This document shows positions 15,255 to 21,838 of a stretch of DNA of 24,578 nucleotides, piece after piece. Within the stretch, counting starts at the first letter, position 1; each line of letters begins with the position of its first letter. The position numbers were made by a program, and so were the translations under genes. Below the pieces are notes generated by a model. That model saw only the letters and a list, made by a program, of their open reading frames with translations. It did not search any database and was not told where the DNA came from. Source of the stretch: Chloroflexota bacterium (GTDB taxonomy: Bacteria > Chloroflexota > Ktedonobacteria > Ktedonobacterales > Ktedonobacteraceae). The stretch is from NCBI GenBank assembly GCA_005879655.1, contig VBJK01000099.1, positions 1 through 24,578 of the forward strand, read 5' to 3'.

Positions 15255-17123
15255 CTAATCGTGTGAACGGAAGATCTTCACACGACGATTTGGCTCCTTG
15301 CCGCGACTACGCGAAAGTAGATTGTAGCGTGTCGCCATCTGGTGTTGCAGACGACGAATGTACGCGTTGGCCGGAGGGAGTTCTGCCGTCGTCAGGCCCT
15401 TATTGAGCACTTGATGAATAGCGTCCTCAGTCTCCAACATAGCCTGTTTCGTTGGATCATCAAACTCCAGTTGCTGATCACTAAAGGCCTCTTGCTCCTC
15501 TTCGGCGGGCATCTCCATGGGCAGATCGAAGATACGAGCCAGCGCCTGTTGCATCTGAACGAGCGTATTATTCTTGAGAATGATGATCGACTTACGATCC
15601 TGCTCCGCCTGCTGTAGACGTTCCGGCTGACGGCGATAATAGTTTTTCAACGTAATCACCGCATCGGCCTCGCCCTGATTGTTAGTGACAACGATGGGCA
15701 CGCGCATCTGTTGCGCCGCATCCTCTAAGCGATCACGATTGACACCGAACGGGTAGACACGTAACGTCTTTAGCACCGCAACAGGAGCCTTCTCCTCCTT
15801 CTCCTGATAGGCATTCTCAGCTAGAGCTGTAGCGGTTGCCGTTGCTACAATGGTGGCACGTGGCTCGATAGCGGCAGGTGCCGTACCAGTGGGAGCCAGT
15901 GCCCGCAATTGTGGTTGGACCCTGCTGGCAGCTTGTGCTCCATGGCGCACCCGTTCATTGCCGCCGCGCCCGCCTTGAGAACCGACCTGGCGCAATTGGC
16001 CCCAGTTACCGCGGTCCTGGCGCTCATTGCGCTCGAACATACTGGTAGTAAAGCCCGGAGTCGAACGAGGGCCACCCAGACCACCAGCGCCCCAGGTTGG
16101 CACCTCCATACTACTGCTAGTGACGCGGCGCAACGTCACCTGGCCCGTCTCTTCATCGCGTGTGCGCTCCTCAGCCATCACTGGTTGACCACGGAGCATA
16201 TTGTCCACAGTATCCGCGACATCGCGATGCACAACAACCTCATCCCAGCTCTGCTGTTCGACCACAACATCGAACGTTGGGGGGGCTTTACGTTCTAGAA
16301 TACTTTTTTGCGTGTGTCGTCGGCGAGCCTCTTCATCACCGAGCGTCACCGTTTGAATACCACCTACAAGATCTGAGAGTGTGGGATTGACGAGGAGGTT
16401 CCCCAGCGCATTGCCGTGAGCCGTCGCAACCAGCTGTACACCGCGTTCAGCGATAGTACGAGCTGCCGCCGCTTCCAACTCGGTACCAATCTCGTCGATG
16501 ACGATCACCTGCGGCATATGGTTTTCCACCGCCTCAATCATCACAGCATGTTGCTCAGCGGTGCGTGCCACCTGCATGCGGCGTGCACGTCCAATGCCGG
16601 GATGAGGGATGTCGCCATCGCCAGCAATCTCATTCGAGGTATCAACCACCACCACACGTTTATTCGCTTCGTCCGCGAGGACACGCGCTATTTCACGAAG
16701 CAGGGTGGTTTTTCCCACACCTGGGCGACCAAGAATCAAGATGGATTGGCCCTGTTCAACGATATCACGAATCAGGGCAATACTGCCAAGTACCGCTCGA
16801 CCAATGCGGCACGTAAGGCCGACGACTTTCCCTTTGCGGTTGCGCATAGCGCTGATACGATGCAACGTACGCTCAATACCAGCGCGATTATCGTCGCCAA
16901 ATTCGCCGATACGCTCAACCACATACTCCAGGTCAGCGTAAGTCACTGGTTGATTACTCAGGATCACCTCCCCTTCTGGGAACCGGCCCTCGGCGAAGCG
17001 CCCAAGGTCCATCACGATCTCCAGCAGTTCCGCTCGGTTCTCAAGCCGACTAACCGCTTCGTGGATGCTGGATGGAAGGGTAGCCAGCAGAGCCTCAAGA
17101 TCGTCAGTGATCACATGTTGCAT
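15255..17123 (-). CDS. R3H-domain AAA ATPase, SpoIIIAA/Ycf45-like
   Basis: This 622-aa P-loop ATPase is related to the SpoIIIAA/Ycf45 group. Walker A is GRPGVGKTT at 132-140, Walker B is VIVIDE at 206-211, and TAHGN at 235-239 is the sensor-like motif. The N-terminal 110 residues carry the family's [24 protein letters not shown] segment. Residues 320-440 are Gly, Arg and Ala rich and probably disordered. The C-terminal part includes an R3H-type single-stranded nucleic acid binding segment at about 575-615 ([20 protein letters not shown] followed by basic residues). It likely handles RNA or DNA in the cytosol, but the exact task is unknown. It follows the GNAT-like gene by 8 bases, at the end of the pdxS-led operon. 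An AGAGGT ribosome binding site lies about 11 bases before the ATG. Confidence 0.88.
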   Translation of the reverse strand: MQHVITDDLEALLATLPSSIHEAVSRLENRAELLEIVMDLGRFAEGRFPEGEVILSNQPVTYADLEYVVERIGEFGDDNRAGIERTLHRISAMRNRKGKVVGLTCRIGRAVLGSIALIRDIVEQGQSILILGRPGVGKTTLLREIARVLADEANKRVVVVDTSNEIAGDGDIPHPGIGRARRMQVARTAEQHAVMIEAVENHMPQVIVIDEIGTELEAAAARTIAERGVQLVATAHGNALGNLLVNPTLSDLVGGIQTVTLGDEEARRRHTQKSILERKAPPTFDVVVEQQSWDEVVVHRDVADTVDNMLRGQPVMAEERTRDEETGQVTLRRVTSSSMEVPTWGAGGLGGPRSTPGFTTSMFERNERQDRGNWGQLRQVGSQGGRGGNERVRHGAQAASRVQPQLRALAPTGTAPAAIEPRATIVATATATALAENAYQEKEEKAPVAVLKTLRVYPFGVNRDRLEDAAQQMRVPIVVTNNQGEADAVITLKNYYRRQPERLQQAEQDRKSIIILKNNTLVQMQQALARIFDLPMEMPAEEEQEAFSDQQLEFDDPTKQAMLETEDAIHQVLNKGLTTAELPPANAYIRRLQHQMATRYNLLSRSRGKEPNRRVKIFRSHD

Positions 17124-17131
17124 AGGCAGTT

Positions 17132-18184
17132 TTATACCTCTTTAACTTTTTGGCGAGAATTGACCGTCCCCAGGCCCTTCAAGCCATAGACCGCTCGTTG
17201 CTCTAGCAGGGGGACAGTGCTTCGCCTCATAGCGCGTAACGCTACGTGCCGCACGAGCAAAACCTTGGTTGAGGTCTGCTCAAATCCACTATTGCGTAGA
17301 GCGGTGATAACAAAAGAATCGTACTCGCGCACTAGGCAATAGATGCGCCGTACGTCTGTCTCCTGGAGCCTGCTGATGCCAAAGCGTAGCAGTGGTTCAG
17401 CTAGCTCAGCATGTTCCGGGTGGACAATGAGAAAAATGCGGTGCGGCACAGAACCGTGACCCCGGCAGAGCCGCAACCAGGCCCCTAAACGAACGCCAAC
17501 GTCACATATGTAATTCTCATTCCCCCGTGAGAAGATGGAAGAGAACGACCATGTAGACCCGACGTGGAGTTTAGCATATTCTTCGCTGTTATCAAACAGC
17601 TCGGCCATCTGCACACGCTGTGGAGTAACAGCGCGATAGAGCTGATGCAATCCCCATTCGTAGTGGCGATTCCAGCGGCGTAGAGATGGTGGGGCGGGTT
17701 CAGTACCAGCTGCGGTTGATCCACACTCGTAGACGTAGGTCAGTTCACGAGCATAGCGCTGGAACCCCATGCGTTGGAACATCTTCAACTCAGGAATCTC
17801 GTCCTCAACTTTCGCAAAGAGACGAAGTATGCCATATGTTGCTGCCATCTCCAATGTATATTCAAGGAGGGCCATCAAAATCTCGTCACTGGAAGTTGCG
17901 CGGTGTGTCATAGAAGCCAGGTAGGACAGCTCCCAGGCCATATGCGATGGGCGCTCCCACACTTGGGAGAAACCAAGGATGCGCCAATGGTCTTCGCAAA
18001 TCCAAGTACGTGCGGCAGGATTAAGTGGGAGTAGCTTGCGTAGGATGGATGGCGGAGGCGAGTCAATCTCAACGGGCTCTTGCCAGCACACAAAATTAGC
18101 GTAATCGTGTTGCTTGCCACGAGCGCGTTGATCGATAGTGTAGATGATTCCCGGCAAATCTACGAACAGTACCGGTCGTATCAT
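17132..18184 (-). CDS. Tandem GNAT-like acetyltransferase family protein
   Basis: This 350-aa protein seems to contain two GNAT-like folds. The first half, about 1-160, has the R-P-x-x-x-x-D-x-P-G-I-I start typical of GNAT proteins and the sequence [29 protein letters not shown], in which the MFQRMGF stretch is the classic C-terminal GNAT motif. The second half, about 195-330, repeats this with a [19 protein letters not shown] stretch. The Q/RxxGxG/A acetyl-CoA loop is not obvious in either half, so activity is unproven and a purely binding role is possible. An upstream GGGAG ribosome binding site supports the ATG at 18184. It lies 42 bases after pdxT and 8 bases before the R3H/AAA gene, in the same orientation. 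Confidence 0.6.
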   Translation of the reverse strand: MIRPVLFVDLPGIIYTIDQRARGKQHDYANFVCWQEPVEIDSPPPSILRKLLPLNPAARTWICEDHWRILGFSQVWERPSHMAWELSYLASMTHRATSSDEILMALLEYTLEMAATYGILRLFAKVEDEIPELKMFQRMGFQRYARELTYVYECGSTAAGTEPAPPSLRRWNRHYEWGLHQLYRAVTPQRVQMAELFDNSEEYAKLHVGSTWSFSSIFSRGNENYICDVGVRLGAWLRLCRGHGSVPHRIFLIVHPEHAELAEPLLRFGISRLQETDVRRIYCLVREYDSFVITALRNSGFEQTSTKVLLVRHVALRAMRRSTVPLLEQRAVYGLKGLGTVNSRQKVKEV

Positions 18185-18226
18185 CCAGTGCTCCCGCGTC
18201 GTATAGGGGGTACCGTAGCGCCATCC

Positions 18227-18796
18227 CTACCTTTTGACGCCCTGTACTATGCGGAGAAAGTATTGGTGGAAACGTGTGTCCCCCGACACTTCCGGGTGAA
18301 ATGCGGTGCCCAGTAAGGTTCCTTCACGGACAGCGACGATGGTCCCATCGTCGAGCGTTGCCAACACCTCCACTGCGGGACCGACTCGTTCAACTAACGG
18401 CCCGCGAATGAAGAACGTATGGAATGGCGCTTCTCCTAGTACCGACACCAGTAGATCAGTTTCAAAACTTTCCCGCTGACTACCAAATGCGTTACGACGG
18501 ACCCGAATATTCATCGTAGCCAACAGAGGTTGACCAGCCAATGCATTATCCGTCTCCTTCGCTAACAATATCAAGCCTGCGCACGTCCCCCAGGTGGGGA
18601 TTCCCTCCTGAATTTTTTCCCGTAAGCCATGGAGTAAGCCGTACTCTATCATCAGTTTACCGATAGTTGTACTCTCTCTTGCCTCAGCTCCCAATGCTTC
18701 CAGCATTGTCAAGTGCGCTGCAAAATCGCCCTGTAATGCTAATACGCCGATACGTGGCTTTGGGTTGCGTCTGTCGAGTTCGTTCTGCCGTTGCAT
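18227..18796 (-). CDS. pdxT: Pyridoxal 5'-phosphate synthase glutaminase subunit with internal deletion
   Basis: PdxT releases ammonia from glutamine and passes it to PdxS. This 189-aa copy has the GVLALQGDFAAH start of the fold, the nucleophile Cys72 in GTCAGLILLAKE, and His167 and Glu169 in FHPE. However, the segment between GAEAR and ESTTIGKL is missing. In normal PdxT this is about 19-24 residues holding a core strand and the PGG of PGGES, which forms the oxyanion hole. The deletion is in frame. Glutaminase activity is therefore doubtful, although free ammonia could still feed PdxS. The N-terminus has an extra 14 residues. The ATG at 18796 begins 5 bases after the pdxS stop; a GTG at 18808 would overlap pdxS by 7 bases. 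It could be a recent decay product or an assembly artefact. Confidence 0.9.
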   Translation of the reverse strand: MQRQNELDRRNPKPRIGVLALQGDFAAHLTMLEALGAEARESTTIGKLMIEYGLLHGLREKIQEGIPTWGTCAGLILLAKETDNALAGQPLLATMNIRVRRNAFGSQRESFETDLLVSVLGEAPFHTFFIRGPLVERVGPAVEVLATLDDGTIVAVREGTLLGTAFHPEVSGDTRFHQYFLRIVQGVKR

Positions 18797-18801
18797 GCTT
18801 C

Positions 18802-19689
18802 TTACCACCCACGGCGCGCCATTAGCTCTTCTTGCGCCAATGTATCCAGGTTAATACCAACCATTGGCTCACCAAGATTGCGTGAGACTTCGGCCAGCAT
18901 TGCCGGGTCCTGATAGTGTGTTGTCGCACGAACGATCGCCCGCGCGCGTTTCAGCGGATCGCCTGATTTGAAGATGCCTGAGCCAACGAAGATACCTTCG
19001 GCACCGAGTCGCATCATCAGAGCTGCATCGGCGGGAGTTGCGACACCGCCAGCGGAGAAGTTCACCACCGGCAGTTTCCCGGCGCGCGCCACTTCACAGA
19101 CTAACTCGTAGGGTGCACCCAGATTCTTCGCCTCGGTCATCCACTCTTCCTCTGGCAGAACTTGCAAGCGGCGGATACCATCCATCACCGCGCGCATATC
19201 GCGTACCGCCTCTACGATATTGCCGGAGCCTGCCTCACCCTTTGTACGCACCATGGCCGCTCCCTCGCCGATACGACGTAGTGCCTCGCCCAGATCGCGT
19301 GCCCCACAAACGAAGGGGACCGAGAAAAGGTGCTTGTTCACATGATAATGCTCGTCCGCAGGGGTTAGCACTTCGGACTCGTCGATACAATCTACGCCAA
19401 TGGCTTGCAAAATTTCTGCTTCAATAAAGTGACCAATGCGACATTTTGCCATAACGGGAATAGTAACGGCTTCTTTAATCTGGATAATTAATTCGGGATC
19501 GCTCATACGTGCGACGCCGCCATGGGCGCGAATATCGGCTGGCACACGCTCCAGTGCCATCACCGCGCAAGCCCCGGCGTCCTCTGCGATACGAGCTTGC
19601 TCCGCATTGACGACGTCGCAGATCACCCCCCCCTTGAGCATCTCTGGGAAACTGCGTTTAACCTGTATTGTTCCTGTCTGCTTTTGCAT
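18802..19689 (-). CDS. pdxS: Pyridoxal 5'-phosphate synthase subunit PdxS
   Basis: PdxS makes pyridoxal 5'-phosphate from ribose 5-phosphate, glyceraldehyde 3-phosphate and ammonia. The 295-aa length is standard. Asp25 (VICDVVN), Lys82 (VMAKCRIGH) and Lys150 ([11 protein letters not shown]) match the catalytic Asp and the two substrate-binding lysines, and the phosphate-binding [17 protein letters not shown] segment is present. I chose the ATG at 19689 because it gives the family start [25 protein letters not shown] and follows a G-rich ribosome binding site about 9 bases upstream. A longer in-frame reading to 19770 crosses an inverted repeat and is unlikely. It is the first gene of the pdxS, pdxT, GNAT-like, R3H/AAA unit and looks fully functional. 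Confidence 0.97.
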   Translation of the reverse strand: MQKQTGTIQVKRSFPEMLKGGVICDVVNAEQARIAEDAGACAVMALERVPADIRAHGGVARMSDPELIIQIKEAVTIPVMAKCRIGHFIEAEILQAIGVDCIDESEVLTPADEHYHVNKHLFSVPFVCGARDLGEALRRIGEGAAMVRTKGEAGSGNIVEAVRDMRAVMDGIRRLQVLPEEEWMTEAKNLGAPYELVCEVARAGKLPVVNFSAGGVATPADAALMMRLGAEGIFVGSGIFKSGDPLKRARAIVRATTHYQDPAMLAEVSRNLGEPMVGINLDTLAQEELMARRGW

Positions 19690-19746
19690 GGCTGATGACC
19701 CCCCAGCGTGTGAATGGATAGTTTGGATCTCTACTTCTGTATTCAA

Positions 19747-19830
19747 TAGGAGCCAATAACGCGTACCCATAGCCGATTTATCGGCTCCATTGCCGCCAAA
19801 CCTCCGATGGGCACAAGCTATTGGCTCCTA
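19747..19830. promoter_or_regulatory. Inverted-repeat element in the pdxS leader
   Basis: Perfect 12-bp ends (19747-19758 and 19819-19830) enclose a further partly paired stretch (around 19763-19770 with 19807-19814) and an inner perfect 6-bp hairpin at 19771-19786. It lies 58-142 bases upstream of the pdxS start, in the likely 5' untranslated region. It could be a folded leader RNA or a small palindromic mobile element. Confidence 0.5.
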
Positions 19831-20246
19831 CTGAAATGGTCAAAACCACTTCTTAGCATCATTGTAACATACGAGGTGTCGAAATCCCTACAGCCAATTG
19901 CCAGGGGATAGACCAGCCATATGAATTTGGTTGGGGGAGCGATGCTGCGTCTTCTCTTTCGTTAGAGGGTATATGCCTGCGAGAGATGTATCTTGATTTA
20001 CTTGATGGTAGTGGCGAAAAAGGACTTATGGGCTAGGCTGGATGGGTGTGACAGGCACGTAATTGCACATAGTGCATGCCCTAGGTGAGATGTTGTAAGA
20101 TAAATATTTTTTTGACACATAGTAATCCCAAAAAAGTGTATGGTGTGCTATAGAAATTTACCGTACTTTGTGTTAGAATTAAAGTCAAGATAGACGATAA
20201 TGGTGCGCTCAAAAGGAGACCCACTCCAAAGTAAGGGAGTTTACAC
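19831..20246. other. Divergent intergenic region between pdxS and the radical SAM locus
   Basis: No gene is supported. On the plus strand a consensus TTGACA at 20112-20117 is a candidate -35 for the radical SAM locus, but the best -10 options are weak or badly spaced. About 40 bases upstream of it is a perfect TGCAC-ATA-GTGCA palindrome at 20064-20076, which could be an operator. A TACAAT-like element on the minus strand near 19861-19867 could serve pdxS. Confidence 0.35.
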
Positions 20247-20654
20247 ATGGACACTACTATTGAGACTGTGCACTCATCTCTTGCACAACGCATTGCGAAG
20301 GTAAGAAATTGTATGTTTGTTGAAGTAGCAACTGGCGTATCTCCTGCCAATAAAGATCTATTTGTAGCACTTTGCCAGAGCTATGAACAACAGAACGTGG
20401 TAATATCTTGTCTTCCTAATGAGCTACAAGCGTCTCTCCCTCATTGGATAGCGTCTATCTCTAACTTGCCAGAAGAAACTGTCCAGTCACCGTGGCCTAG
20501 TTCTATGCTAAGCAGGAACCGTCTCCTCTGGGAACAAGGCATTGATTTCCTAGCTGCTGATTGGGGGGATAAGGAGGAGGATTGGGAGAAGCGCAGTATT
20601 CAGCCCCAAGCACAGTTAGAAAGCTGTTCTTTGTCTTATTCCCGCGAGGAGTAG
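20247..20654 (+). CDS. Hypothetical protein coupled to a radical SAM peptide maturase
   Basis: I do not recognise this 135-aa protein. It has four cysteines (22, 43, 55, 127) and five tryptophans (67, 83, 95, 106, 113), four of them in the last 55 residues, within WEQ, WGD and WEK triplets. The C-terminal third is acidic and polar (AADWGDKEEDWEKRS) and ends without hydrophobic structure. It has a GGGAG ribosome binding site 8 bases before the ATG and ends 7 bases before the radical SAM gene, so the two are almost certainly co-translated. Its position suggests it is the peptide precursor, or a partner or recognition protein for it. Aromatic-x-polar triplets are typical cyclophane sites, but the fit is only suggestive. 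It lacks the Gly-rich repeats of GrrA precursors. Confidence 0.7.
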   Translation: MDTTIETVHSSLAQRIAKVRNCMFVEVATGVSPANKDLFVALCQSYEQQNVVISCLPNELQASLPHWIASISNLPEETVQSPWPSSMLSRNRLLWEQGIDFLAADWGDKEEDWEKRSIQPQAQLESCSLSYSREE

Positions 20655-20661
20655 CCTTTCA

Positions 20662-21786
20662 GTGAAGACAAAACTCGTTGTTATCCAACCCACGCCATTC
20701 TGCAACATCAATTGTCGCTACTGCTATCTTGCTCATCGTTCTGTGAGTAGACGTATGGATTTTAGGACACTAGAGCAGGTCTTCAAGGTTCTTTTCTCTT
20801 CTTCTTTCATTAAAGACAGTCTTTCTATTTCTTGGCACGCGGGGGAGCCGCTTGTCCTCCCAGTTGACTTTTACCAACAAGCATTTCGCATTCAGGAAAA
20901 ATGGAACTTACAAGATATAAAAATTACTCATTCATTTCAGACCAATGCAACACTTATTACACAGGAATGGTGCGACTTCATTCTTGAGCATAACATCCGT
21001 ATCGGCATCAGTATCGATGGGCCAGCATATTTGCACGATGCACACCGTATTGACCGCAAAAATCGTGGCACCTTTGAACATGTTATGCGGGGTATTTCAT
21101 TATTACGTAAAAATAATATTCCCTACACAGCTATTGCAGTTGTCACTAGTGATACCGTCCAGCATCCTGATGAGTTCTGGCGTTTTTTCCAAGAGATCCA
21201 ACCAACACGCCTTGGTCTTAACCCGGAAGAGGTTGAGGGATGCAATGAGCGTTCTTCTCTGCATACAACCCCTGGTATAGAGCGATATAAACGTTTTCTG
21301 CAACGTTTGGTCGCCTTGAATGCGCAGAGTTCATCTCCCGTGCCAATCCGCGAGGTTGATGTGTTATTACAACGCATTGAATCTGCTCAGATGCGAATAC
21401 AAACGGATACCAATACCCCTATAGCTATACTTAGCTTTGATTACGAAGGGAATATTTCGACTTTTTCCCCAGAACTACTTTCATCTACTCATCCAGCTTA
21501 TAGCAATTTTACGTTCGGAAACGTCTTTCACATCACACTAGAAGACATCTTTGCCCAAGAGAATTTCTTGCAGATACATTCGTCAATACAAAAAGGCATT
21601 CTGAAGTGTCGGGAGAGTTGTGAGTATTTCTCCTTATGTGGAGGGGGTGCACCATCAAATAAACTTCATGAAAATGGTACCTTTGATTCGGCTGAAACTA
21701 ATGCGTGTCGCTTACGCATCAAAGTAACAACAGATGTTCTGCTGGAATATCTGGAAGAACACTACCATCTCACCTCCGACGCATAA
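20662..21786 (+). CDS. Radical SAM/SPASM peptide maturase, GrrM/OscB-like
   Basis: This 374-aa radical SAM enzyme probably modifies a ribosomally made peptide. The SAM-binding 4Fe-4S cluster motif is CNINCRYC (Cys14, Cys18, Cys21), with the WHAGEPLVLP and QTNATL segments typical of peptide maturases. A C-terminal SPASM-type region has Cys316, Cys320, Cys326 and Cys349 (CRESCEYFSLCGGGAPSNK and a later ETNACR), which should bind auxiliary clusters. The N-terminal VVIQPTPFCNINCRYCYL and the C-terminal CGGGAPSNK closely resemble the GrrM/OscB family of cyclophane-forming enzymes. It starts with GTG at 20662, after a GAGGAG ribosome binding site, 7 bases after the 135-aa gene. No transporter or protease is visible nearby. 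The family call is fairly sure; the product is unknown. Confidence 0.88.
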   Translation: MKTKLVVIQPTPFCNINCRYCYLAHRSVSRRMDFRTLEQVFKVLFSSSFIKDSLSISWHAGEPLVLPVDFYQQAFRIQEKWNLQDIKITHSFQTNATLITQEWCDFILEHNIRIGISIDGPAYLHDAHRIDRKNRGTFEHVMRGISLLRKNNIPYTAIAVVTSDTVQHPDEFWRFFQEIQPTRLGLNPEEVEGCNERSSLHTTPGIERYKRFLQRLVALNAQSSSPVPIREVDVLLQRIESAQMRIQTDTNTPIAILSFDYEGNISTFSPELLSSTHPAYSNFTFGNVFHITLEDIFAQENFLQIHSSIQKGILKCRESCEYFSLCGGGAPSNKLHENGTFDSAETNACRLRIKVTTDVLLEYLEEHYHLTSDA

Positions 21787-21795
21787 ACTAGTTGT

Positions 21796-21834
21796 AGAGC
21801 TAGCACGATCCAACAGATTGTGCTAGCTCTTTTA
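21796..21834 (+). terminator. Hairpin terminator after the radical SAM gene
   Basis: Bases 21796-21806 pair exactly with 21820-21830. The stem extends inward through a G-T pair and three more pairs to a 5-base loop. A TTT run follows on the plus strand. It starts 10 bases after the stop codon and ends just before the convergent ATPase gene. Confidence 0.85.
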
Positions 21835-21838
21835 TCAC

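Noticed and set aside
16416..17189. 257-codon plus-strand ORF opposite the R3H/AAA gene
   Set aside because: It is antisense to the conserved P-loop region, whose motifs prove the minus-strand reading.
19690..19770. 27-codon N-terminal extension of pdxS
   Set aside because: It would translate part of the inverted-repeat element; the ATG at 19689 gives the standard family start with a ribosome binding site.
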